NCBI GenBank assembly: GCA_023418535.1
Contig: JAEZZN010000137.1
Span: 1 to 12,305, forward strand
Source: Bacillota bacterium
GTDB taxonomy: Bacteria; Bacillota_A; Clostridia; Tissierellales; Peptoniphilaceae
DNA: 12,305 nucleotides
Direction: 5' to 3'
In this document: positions 1-6,198 of the stretch, in pieces
How positions within the stretch are numbered: the stretch's first letter is position 1
Layout of the letters: each line of letters opens with the position of its first letter
Position numbers and translations under genes: made by a program
The notes under the pieces: model-generated
Databases searched by the model: none
Seen by the model: the letters and a program-made list of their open reading frames with translations, nothing else
Told to the model about the DNA's origin: nothing

Positions 1-473
1 TAGCAAAACGAGAAGAAGTAGTAAAAGGAGTTGTATCAATAGATAATCCAAACTGGATTAAGACAGATAAAGGATATATCTATAGACCATTAGTAGTAGA
101 CACTATAAAAGTAAGAGGTTTAATGTCAGGTACAACAAATGTAAGAATGACGCCAAATGGAACTTTAATTGGAACACTTAGAAAAGCTGAATATGTAGAA
201 GGAACATTAAATATATCAAATCCAAACTGGGTAAGAGTAAGATACCAAAACAGAGATGGATATGTATATAGAAGTTTAATAGTAGATTCAGTTTCAGTAA
301 GTGGAACAGTCACAGCTACAGTAAATGTAAGACAAACACCAAATGGCAAAGTATTAGGAACACACAGAAAAGGGGTTAAGTTAACAGGTAAGGTATCTGT
401 AAGCAATCCAAACTGGGTAGAAATCCAATACAAAGGCCAAAGAGCATATGTTTACAAAGAGTTTGTAAAATAG
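1..473 (+). CDS. C-terminal part of a secreted SH3-repeat protein (5' end outside window)
   Basis: The reading frame is open from base 3 to the TAG at 471-473 and runs off the left edge, so the ATG at 123 is internal. About 156 residues are visible. They hold the end of one bacterial SH3 repeat and two complete repeats, each with the pattern NVRxTPNG, then NPNWV, then a YVY strand. Bacterial SH3 domains of this type usually bind cell-wall peptidoglycan and tether secreted enzymes or adhesins. The segment aligns without gaps, at roughly three quarters identity, with the last 156 residues of the NagZ-like protein at 2037-4892. The two are therefore paralogues or share an exchanged wall-binding tail. 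The N-terminal domain of this protein cannot be known from the window; it need not be a glycosidase. A strong terminator follows 7 bases after the stop. Confidence 0.9.
   Translation, partial: AKREEVVKGVVSIDNPNWIKTDKGYIYRPLVVDTIKVRGLMSGTTNVRMTPNGTLIGTLRKAEYVEGTLNISNPNWVRVRYQNRDGYVYRSLIVDSVSVSGTVTATVNVRQTPNGKVLGTHRKGVKLTGKVSVSNPNWVEIQYKGQRAYVYKEFVK
3..473 (+). repeat. Left arm of an imperfect inverted repeat (SH3-repeat coding tail)
   Basis: These 471 bases align without a gap to the reverse complement of 2037-2507. A hand count gives about 76 differences (about 84% identity). The longest identical block I found is 42 bases, 239-280 against 2230-2271. Both arms are coding and end at the stop codon. 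Confidence 0.85.
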
Positions 474-480
474 AATGGAA

Positions 481-507
481 AAAATCGGAGTTCGCTCCGA
501 TTTTTTT
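481..507 (+). terminator. Rho-independent terminator of the SH3-repeat gene
   Basis: A perfect 10-bp stem (481-490 with 495-504) closes a TTCG tetraloop, and a run of seven T (501-507) forms its 3' side and tail. It begins 7 bases after the stop codon at 473. The A-run on the 5' side could also let it work weakly in reverse. Confidence 0.92.
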
Positions 508-540
508 ATGCATTTTTAAAATATTATAACTTTTAAGATT

Positions 541-569
541 TTGATTAAATTTTTGCTCATAATTATGAT
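541..569 (+). promoter_or_regulatory. Promoter of the antitoxin-toxin operon
   Basis: A TTGATT -35 box (541-546) is separated by exactly 17 bases from a TATGAT -10 box (564-569). It lies 30 bases before the antitoxin ATG and is followed by an AGGAGG ribosome binding site at 588-593. Confidence 0.7.
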
Positions 570-582
570 GTAATTATGTACA
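558..582 (+). promoter_or_regulatory. Putative antitoxin operator overlapping the -10 box
   Basis: CATAATTATG (558-567) is a perfect 10-bp palindrome across the -10 box. The octamer TAATTATG recurs 11 bases later (560-567 and 571-578, roughly one helical turn). TGTACA (577-582) is a perfect palindrome and matches the core reported for the E. coli yefM-yoeB operator. Phd/YefM antitoxins repress their own promoters at such sites. Binding here is inferred. Confidence 0.45.
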
Positions 583-598
583 GAAATAGGAGGTAGAT

Positions 599-862
599 AT
601 GCCGGAAATTATACCAATAAAAGATTTAAGAAACACAACTGAGATTTCTGAACTATGCAGAGAAAAACAAGAACCTATATTTGTAACCAAAAATGGTTAT
701 GGTGATTTAGTTGTTATGAGTATGGAAACTTATGACAGATTATTGTTAACGAAAGATTCAGATGAATCTATCTATATATCTGAAGCAGAAATAAAAGCAG
801 GTGGAGAATTGAAAGAAGCAAAAAATGCTTTAGATGATTTAAGGAAGAAACATTTTGGATAA
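599..862 (+). CDS. Phd/YefM-family type II antitoxin
   Basis: An 87-residue protein that should neutralise a RelE/ParE-fold toxin and repress its own operon. The first 50 or so residues match the Phd/YefM DNA-binding fold: PIKDLRNTTEISELC, then PIFVTKNGYGDLVVMSMETYDRLL, which covers the usual 'vTKnGyg.lVvms.e.Y' stretch. The charged C-terminal 35 residues would be the toxin-binding tail. The ATG at 599 sits 5 bases after AGGAGG and is preceded by a good promoter. The stop codon overlaps the probable TTG start of the toxin, the normal coupled arrangement. The partner toxin reading frame is broken by a one-base deletion (see 855-1156), so this may now be an orphan antitoxin. Family assignment is firm; the exact toxin specificity is not visible. 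Confidence 0.9.
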   Translation: MPEIIPIKDLRNTTEISELCREKQEPIFVTKNGYGDLVVMSMETYDRLLLTKDSDESIYISEAEIKAGGELKEAKNALDDLRKKHFG

Positions 863-1156
863 ATATAGAGTGTTTATATCACCTAAAGCGTATAGGGATT
901 TAGATGTATATATAGATATATTAAAGAAAATCTTTTTTCTCCAAAAGCTGCACTAAATTTAGTTAATCTTATTGAAGAAGAAATATTAAATTTAGAATTA
1001 TTTCCAAATAAAGGATCTATTAGAGAGATTGGAATATATGCTGACAAAAAGTATAGACAAATTTTTGTAAAAAACTTTACAATTATTTATCGTGTATATG
1101 AAGAGAATAAAGAAGTAGTTATAATTACTGTTAAATACTCAGCGAGTAGTTTTTAG
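855..1156 (+). pseudogene. RelE/ParE-family toxin, frameshifted
   Basis: Translation from TTG at 855 (overlapping the antitoxin stop, with AAGGAAG at 841-847 as ribosome binding site) gives LDKYRVFISPKAYRDLDVYI, the typical start of this family. That frame stops at 954-956, after 33 codons. From about 932 the family sequence continues in the -1 frame (FSPKAALNLVNLIEEEI, then GSIREIG, KYRQIFVKNFTIIYRV, VITVKYS) to TAG at 1154-1156. One extra base in the A-run at 927-930 or the T6 run at 933-938 would give a full toxin of about 100 residues with K-[YF]-R and IIYRV strands intact. Intact relatives are mRNA-cleaving or gyrase-poisoning toxins. The defect could be real inactivation, homopolymer phase variation, slippage, or a sequencing error; the sequence alone cannot decide. 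Confidence 0.8.
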
Positions 1157-1189
1157 ATATGTAATTAATGATAGGATAAGTAGATTAGG

Positions 1190-1833
1190 ATGTGGGGAAA
1201 GATTAGTAAAAAAGTTATTTTAACAATATTAGTAATATTATTTATATTATCATCTTGCACTCAGAAAGTAGAACAAGAACTTACTTTGGAAGATTTTATG
1301 TTTATGATGAAAATGGGAAAATTATGAATTACCCTGAAAATGAGGAGTTAAGTTTTTACGATATGAATGATAAGGCCTCGCATTATGGTAAAGAAGGTAC
1401 AGATTATAAAATTTACTATACAAAAAGAGGGATTAATGTAGGATCCCCAGCAAAAATAAATTTGGAGGCTTATGATTTATCTAGATTTAATATTTCATAT
1501 AGCGAAGCTTTTTTGTGGTGGCCAACTATCAAAGATGAGTATACTTTAAATAAAATTGAAAAATATAAAGAAAAATATAAAAGCAATAACGAACAAGTAA
1601 AGCACACAAATGAGCTTGATGAGAACGTATCTTTGTTTGTAAATGCTGCATCTGAAGTAGATAAAAACGGTAATTTTAATTTGTTAGAATTAAATGAAAA
1701 GGGAAATCCTATTGAAAGGAATTATAATAATGATTTTTATCATATTTATTTCAAAATTAGAAAAGATAACATTTATAGTTGGGCAGTAGAACATGAGCTA
1801 TCTATGGAGGACTATAGATATAGAGGACGATAA
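1190..1833 (+). pseudogene. Putative lipoprotein of unknown function, frameshifted near its N-terminus
   Basis: From ATG 1190 the frame encodes a lipoprotein signal peptide: a KK-containing start, a run ILTILVILFIL-like, then lipobox LSSC with the Cys codon in TCTTGCACT at 1254-1262. This frame stops at 1325-1327. The rest of the protein is in another frame, open to TAA 1831-1833. Adding one T to the T4 run at 1294-1297 joins them smoothly (EDF then YVYDENGKIMNYP) into a 214-residue protein. A TTG at 1255 starts the downstream frame but has no ribosome binding site and would remove the export signal, so I do not favour it. The body is rich in Asn, Tyr and Glu, with no domain I recognise. It begins 33 bases after the toxin and may share its transcript. 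The ribosome binding site is weak (AGGAT about 12 bases upstream). Confidence 0.65.
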
Positions 1834-1836
1834 TTT

Positions 1837-1866
1837 AATGTTTAATAATTTATTATGTTAAACATT
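1837..1866 (+). terminator. Weak AT-rich hairpin after the lipoprotein gene
   Basis: AATGTTTAA (1837-1845) pairs with TTAAACATT (1858-1866) four bases after the stop codon. It lacks a T-tract and is AT-rich, so termination here is uncertain. Confidence 0.3.
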
Positions 1867-1943
1867 ATTTCGGTAACACAACCTGAAAAAAATCTTGATA
1901 ATAAAAAAAGAGTATGTTTATAGATCAAATTTTAAAAGAAATA

Positions 1944-1984
1944 GAAAAAAACCGGCATAAAGGTTAATACCTTTATGCCGGTTT
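1944..1984 (-). terminator. Terminator of the nagZ-like gene
   Basis: A perfect 16-bp stem (1949-1964 with 1969-1984) encloses a 4-base loop. Read on the minus strand it is followed by a T-run, complementary to A at 1944-1950. It lies about 50 bases past the nagZ stop codon. It may also stop rightward transcripts, since the two genes converge here. Confidence 0.9.
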
Positions 1985-2036
1985 AAGTTTTCATGGAATA
2001 AATCCTAATTAAGGACCAAAATCCAATTTTTAATTT

Positions 2037-2507
2037 CTATTTTACAAAGTATTTGTAAACATATGCTCTTTGGCCTTTGTATTGAACTTCTACCCAATTT
2101 GGATTGTTTACAGATACTTTACCATTTACTACAGAACCTTTATTTAATGTTCCTAAGACCTTGCTATTTGGCGCCTGTCTTACATTTAGAGTAGTAGTTG
2201 TTCTACCGTTTACTGAAACTGTATCTCCAATTAAACTTCTATATACATATCCATCTCTGTTTTGGTATCTTGTTCTTACCCAGTTTGGAGTTGTTATATT
2301 TATTGCTCCTTCTACATATTCAGCATTTCCAAGTTTTCCAAATATATATCCATTTGGTGTCATTCTAACATTTGTTGCACCTAACATTAGGCCTTTAATT
2401 TGTAGAGTATCAACTATTAATGGTCTATAGATATAGCCTTTATTTGTTTTAACCCAATTTGGATTATCTATTGATACAACACCTTTTACTATATCTTCAC
2501 GTTTTGC
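2037..2507 (-). repeat. Right arm of an imperfect inverted repeat (SH3-repeat coding tail of nagZ)
   Basis: Reverse-complement partner of bases 3-473, same length and no gaps. Identity is highest around 2230-2271 and across the last 60 coding bases, and lowest in the second half of the last SH3 repeat. Recombination between the arms would invert the toxin-antitoxin and lipoprotein segment between them. Confidence 0.85.
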
Positions 2508-4892
2508 TAAACCAGTTACTTTGCCATTTGGAGATTTTCTTATATTTGAATCTCCACTTGCGAAGCCTCTTACTTCTAGTGCGTTTGAAAGAAGTGGTTT
2601 GTATACATATGCTTCTTGGTCATAGTAATCGAATTTAACCCAGTTTGAACCTTCTTCGTATTCACCTTCTACTATAGCTTCACGTTCAAGTGTTCCTATG
2701 ATTTGACCATTTGGACTTCTTCTTACATTTGTTTTGCCTATAATAAATCCTTTTGCATTTCCTTTTACTTTAGTAAATTCAAGGATTACATTACCATCAT
2801 CGTCTTTAGTAGAATATTTATATTCATATTTACTATTTTCTTTATATGGTTTTGCAAATTCTTCAATAGCAGCTTCTAACTCATCTTCACGACCAGTATA
2901 GTTCATTGAATCAAGTTGTTCAATTAAATCGCCATTTTCATCAACTAAGTTTATAGTGATATCTACATTTATTTTTAATCTAGTTACTAATCCGTGACCT
3001 ATATTATAAGCTACTTCGTCTAGATATTTATAATCTTCTGAAAGTTTAGGAACATTTACAGGAAGTTTACCTGAAGAAGCAACTTTACCAAATACTACAT
3101 CTAGAGAGAATGGTATATTTGGTCCAAATGTCTTAACAGGATCTTTACCTTTTTCAGTTGGGTCCATACCCTTAGCGCCATAAGCTACAACAACAGCATC
3201 TGCATGTTCATATCTACCAACATCATATGGTTTACCAATACTTATTATTACAGATTGTTTATTGTTTTCTTTTGCAAGTCTTGTGAATTGATCTGGTACA
3301 TTAGCTAACCAGAAATCTTTAGACATTTGGTTTACAGAACCTATTTCACTTACAGCGATTATATAGTCATAATTTTTAGCATATTCTTCTAATTCTGCCA
3401 TAGTAGTATTTTTTGTAAATTGTTTTACATCAACTACTGCGTTTTCATTAATTATACCTTCGCTTTTTAGTTTGTCTGATCCATATTGGAAACCTGGTAA
3501 TTCGTTAGCATATGGAGTTAAAATTAATACTTTTTCATCTTCTTTTGGATAAAGAGGTAATGTATCATTATCATTTTTTGTAACTGTAATAGCTTTTTGA
3601 GTGATTTCTCTTTGATCATCAAAATGTTCTTGAGAACCTACTACGTTTAATGCATTACTTATCTTTTCATCAAGAGGCTTATTATATTGTTCTAAATCTA
3701 ATATATTTCTTCTTTGTTTTAATTCTAAAATTCTTCTAACTGACTGATCTATTCTTTCTTCAGTAAGTTCACCAGAATCTACTGCTTTAACTACTGTGTC
3801 AATTATACTATCTAATTTTTCTAAGTCTTTGGTTGATTGTAAACTTGTTGGCATTAGAGGAATATCTGTACCAGCTTGAATTGTCATTAAAACAGCTTCT
3901 TCTTCACCAAAGTGAGTAGAAATAGCTTTCATATTCATGGCATCAGTGATTATAATTCCATCATAACCCATATCTTCTCTTATAATACCTGTAAGAATAT
4001 CATCAGATAATGTTGCAGGGATATGAACTTCACTACCATCAGATTTAGAGATAGCTGTATCTTTTTCAAGTTGTGGATATGAGATGTGAGAAGTCATAAT
4101 CATATCTACTCCTTCATTTGCAGCTTTTCTAAATGGAATAAGTTCCATATTATTTACTTCTTCTAAAGATTTATCTACTTCAGGTAAACCAACATGACTA
4201 TCTACAGCGGTATCACCATGTCCAGGGAAGTGTTTAACAGCTGCGCTGACACCAGTATCTTGTAAACCTTTTATTACATTGCTTCCTAGTTCACCAACTA
4301 AATGAGGATCACTAGAAATAGATCTTAATCCGATAACAGGGTTATTAGGATTATTGTTTACGTCAAGTGATGGAGCTAGGTTGATATTTATACCTAAAGA
4401 TTTGATTTCTTCACCAATAATTTGTCCATATCTATAAGCAAGATCATTATCTCTTGTTGCACCTAGAGCCATATTACCTGGTAAACTAGTACCAGTACCA
4501 AGTCTTACAACTATACCACCTTCTTGGTCTATTGATAACAGCATTGGTAAAACATCATTATCTATTGATGTTTTTTGTATATCATGAGTAAGTCTTGTAG
4601 TTTGTTCAGTTTCAACTACGTTTTCTGCAAAAAGAATTATACCACCAAATTTATATTTTTTGATAGCTTCTCTTATCTCATCATTAAGTTCAGTAACTGG
4701 TTTTCTTTCACCGCCATTTTCGGTCCAGTATCTAAACTCTACCATCAACATTTGCCCTATTTTTTCTTCAAGAGTCATGTTTTCGATCATTTCGTCAATA
4801 TTATCAGCTTTTGAAACTCTTATATTTCCAAAACTAAAAATCATAACAAAAGCTAATATCAGTGACAGCGTTCTCTTAAAAGTTTTGTTCAT
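2037..4892 (-). CDS. nagZ: Secreted beta-N-acetylglucosaminidase, glycoside hydrolase family 3, with four SH3 repeats
   Basis: A 951-residue cell-wall enzyme predicted to release terminal N-acetylglucosamine from peptidoglycan fragments outside the cell. Residues 1-29 are a Sec signal peptide (probable cleavage after SKA). Residues about 40-395 are the catalytic barrel, with KHFPGHGDT (220-228), the Asp231-x-His233 dyad that supplies the acid/base in NagZ enzymes, and the nucleophile Asp317 in IITDAMNMKAI. B. subtilis NagZ has the same residues at nearly the same positions. Residues about 430-635 are the second GH3 domain. Residues 641-710 are a beta-rich linker I do not recognise. Four bacterial SH3 repeats follow (about 717-774, 775-832, 833-894, 895-951) and probably hold the enzyme on the wall. 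There is no lipobox, unlike the Bacillus enzyme. AAAGGAGTG ends 5 bases before the ATG. The gene is monocistronic, between its own promoter and terminator. Confidence 0.93.
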   Translation of the reverse strand: MNKTFKRTLSLILAFVMIFSFGNIRVSKADNIDEMIENMTLEEKIGQMLMVEFRYWTENGGERKPVTELNDEIREAIKKYKFGGIILFAENVVETEQTTRLTHDIQKTSIDNDVLPMLLSIDQEGGIVVRLGTGTSLPGNMALGATRDNDLAYRYGQIIGEEIKSLGININLAPSLDVNNNPNNPVIGLRSISSDPHLVGELGSNVIKGLQDTGVSAAVKHFPGHGDTAVDSHVGLPEVDKSLEEVNNMELIPFRKAANEGVDMIMTSHISYPQLEKDTAISKSDGSEVHIPATLSDDILTGIIREDMGYDGIIITDAMNMKAISTHFGEEEAVLMTIQAGTDIPLMPTSLQSTKDLEKLDSIIDTVVKAVDSGELTEERIDQSVRRILELKQRRNILDLEQYNKPLDEKISNALNVVGSQEHFDDQREITQKAITVTKNDNDTLPLYPKEDEKVLILTPYANELPGFQYGSDKLKSEGIINENAVVDVKQFTKNTTMAELEEYAKNYDYIIAVSEIGSVNQMSKDFWLANVPDQFTRLAKENNKQSVIISIGKPYDVGRYEHADAVVVAYGAKGMDPTEKGKDPVKTFGPNIPFSLDVVFGKVASSGKLPVNVPKLSEDYKYLDEVAYNIGHGLVTRLKINVDITINLVDENGDLIEQLDSMNYTGREDELEAAIEEFAKPYKENSKYEYKYSTKDDDGNVILEFTKVKGNAKGFIIGKTNVRRSPNGQIIGTLEREAIVEGEYEEGSNWVKFDYYDQEAYVYKPLLSNALEVRGFASGDSNIRKSPNGKVTGLAKREDIVKGVVSIDNPNWVKTNKGYIYRPLIVDTLQIKGLMLGATNVRMTPNGYIFGKLGNAEYVEGAINITTPNWVRTRYQNRDGYVYRSLIGDTVSVNGRTTTTLNVRQAPNSKVLGTLNKGSVVNGKVSVNNPNWVEVQYKGQRAYVYKYFVK
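2040..2744 (-). repeat. Four tandem SH3-domain coding repeats in nagZ
   Basis: Four successive segments of about 57-62 codons (2571-2744, 2397-2570, 2211-2396, 2040-2210). Each encodes NVR or NIR plus xxPN, and all but the first encode NPNW. The first repeat is the most divergent. Confidence 0.85.
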
Positions 4893-4897
4893 AGATA

Positions 4898-4957
4898 CAC
4901 TCCTTTATTGTTTATTTGATACATATTAATTATACCATTTCACAATAAAAAACCTTG
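4898..4957 (-). promoter_or_regulatory. Promoter and ribosome binding site of nagZ
   Basis: On the minus strand an extended -10 element TGGTATAAT (TATAAT at 4929-4934) lies about 37 bases before the start codon. The -35 region near 4952-4957 is a poor match, as is common with extended -10 promoters. AAAGGAGTG (4898-4906) is the ribosome binding site. Confidence 0.6.
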
Positions 4958-5250
4958 TTTATTAGAAAGAAACTTTATTTAATGGGCAAAGAAGTTGTGA
5001 TATGGTTTTCATAAATTAGGAAAAATAGAGATTTGTGGTTATATTACAATATGTTAATAGTTATTTTATGGACAATAATTTATATTCCTAATATACAAAA
5101 CTTCATAAATTTTATTTTCTTTAATATTTATATACACAGATTCTACATATATAAGTAATATATTTTGGGTATAACATTGATATACTTGTAGAGCAGAATA
5201 ATAAAATTTAATAGTTTAAAAGTGTTTAATTAAAGAAAAGAAGGTGAATT
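4958..5250. other. Divergent intergenic region between nagZ and the ccdA-msrAB operon
   Basis: About 290 very AT-rich bases without a credible ORF, RNA gene or long hairpin. It must hold the promoter of the rightward operon. I see no riboswitch-like or strongly repeated structure. Confidence 0.6.
5177..5205 (+). promoter_or_regulatory. Candidate promoter of the ccdA-msrAB operon
   Basis: TTGATA (5177-5182), a 17-base spacer, then AATAAA (5200-5205; 4 of 6 consensus bases), about 45 bases before the relic ORF. The region is so AT-rich that other -10 assignments, such as TAAAAT slightly downstream, are possible. Confidence 0.4.
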
Positions 5251-5442
5251 ATGTTAGGAGCAATAATTGGAGACATTGTTGGGTCAAGATTTGAATTCGA
5301 CAATCATAGGATTAAAGAGTTTGAATTATTCACATATGAATCCTTTCCAACAGATATACGTAAACAAGCATTAAAGTTTTTAAATCAGCAATTACTTGAT
5401 ATTTTAGTAGAATTTGAAAATAAATATAGTATGGAAATATAA
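5251..5442 (+). pseudogene. ADP-ribosylglycohydrolase relic with an internal deletion
   Basis: The 63-codon ORF starts with MLGAIIGDIVGSRFEFDN and continues KEFELFTYESF, the N-terminus of ADP-ribosylglycohydrolases (the DraG-like family that removes ADP-ribose from proteins or small molecules). The family normally continues FTDDT, the first metal-binding motif. Here the text jumps at about residue 33 to PTDIRKQALKFLNQQLLDILVEFENKY, which resembles the family's C-terminal helix (usually preceded by a 'GIP' turn). Full-length members have about 250-300 residues, so roughly 200 are missing and the frame is kept. All metal-binding Asp motifs are lost, so no hydrolase activity is expected. AAGGTGA (5241-5247) is a fair ribosome binding site. 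It lies 22 bases before ccdA and is probably cotranscribed. It could survive as a translated leader peptide, but I see no evidence for this. Confidence 0.7.
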
Positions 5443-5464
5443 GAATAAAATGTAAGGGGGTCCC

Positions 5465-6181
5465 ATGCTACAAAATGAATTATTAATAAGTTCAGTATTT
5501 ATAGCTGGATTCTTATCGTTTTTTGCACCATGTACATTTCCTTTGATACCAGCATATATTGGTTTTATGACAGATGAATCTGGAGAATATAAAAAATTTA
5601 AAATTGGAAGATTTGAGATAAATAAAGGAGCCATTATAAAGACGATGGCATTTGTTCTAGGACTTTCAACTAGTTTTGTGATTTTAGGTTTTGGAGCAGG
5701 AATAATAGGAAAAGTATTAAATAACAAATGGGTAATTATAATTTCCGGATTTTTGGTATTTTTACTTGGTATTCACCAGATGGACTTAATTCACTTTGAA
5801 AAAATAAACAAAATCAAAGGAATTAGATTTAAAAATGATAAGAAAAAAGCTTTAGGAACATATTTAATGGGGATATCATTCAGCTTAGGATGGACACCAT
5901 GTGTTGGACCTGTTTTAGCAGCTGTATTATTGACGTCTGCAAGTAGTGGACAGCAATTTTATGGAGCATTTTTAATGCTGATTTATTCAATAGGATTGAT
6001 GATACCATTTTTAATAATGGCAATCGCATCAAGTGCATTGATGAATAAATTCAAATTTTTTGAAAAACATTTAATTACGATTAAACGAATTGGTGGTTTT
6101 TTAATAGCCTTAATGGGAATAGTACTAATGAGTAACCAATTACCAAAAGTAACAGCGTTTTTCAACAATTTATTTAATTAG
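5465..6181 (+). CDS. ccdA: CcdA-family membrane thiol-disulfide transporter
   Basis: A 238-residue integral membrane protein that carries reducing equivalents from cytoplasmic thioredoxin to thiol proteins outside the membrane. Both signature cysteines are present: Cys23 in [18 protein letters not shown] and Cys146 in [17 protein letters not shown]. About six hydrophobic segments are visible (near 7-33, 58-83, 89-108, 131-157, 165-190, 207-225), as expected for the family. Residues 36-55 and 110-130 are charged loops. AAGGGGG (5454-5460) is 4 bases before the ATG. The msrAB gene starts 17 bases after the stop, so the pair is almost certainly one transcript. This suggests that CcdA here feeds methionine sulfoxide reductase rather than cytochrome c maturation. 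No cytochrome c biogenesis gene is in the window. Confidence 0.93.
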   Translation: MLQNELLISSVFIAGFLSFFAPCTFPLIPAYIGFMTDESGEYKKFKIGRFEINKGAIIKTMAFVLGLSTSFVILGFGAGIIGKVLNNKWVIIISGFLVFLLGIHQMDLIHFEKINKIKGIRFKNDKKKALGTYLMGISFSLGWTPCVGPVLAAVLLTSASSGQQFYGAFLMLIYSIGLMIPFLIMAIASSALMNKFKFFEKHLITIKRIGGFLIALMGIVLMSNQLPKVTAFFNNLFN

Positions 6182-6198
6182 ATAGAAAGTAGAAAAAT

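Noticed and set aside
80..433. 117-codon minus-strand ORF opposite the SH3-repeat gene
   Set aside because: It is the antisense shadow of the repeat coding sequence. The same kind of shadow appears opposite the nagZ tail at 2104-2430.
921..940. Programmed -1 ribosomal frameshift in the toxin gene
   Set aside because: The C-TTT-TTT stretch is only a partial slippery site (one tRNA would mispair after slipping), and I see no stimulatory stem-loop just downstream. I kept it as one possibility but did not call it.
1255..1833. Cytoplasmic 192-residue protein starting at TTG 1255
   Set aside because: The TTG has no ribosome binding site and falls on the lipobox Cys codon region of a signal peptide in the neighbouring frame. 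A one-base frameshift explains the locus better.
2040..2744. CRISPR-like or satellite repeat array
   Set aside because: The periodicity is about 175-185 bases, diverged and coding, and is explained by tandem SH3 domains.
4575..4929. Plus-strand ORFs across the 5' part of nagZ
   Set aside because: They lie opposite a strongly supported gene with complete catalytic motifs, lack ribosome binding sites and have no recognisable domain.
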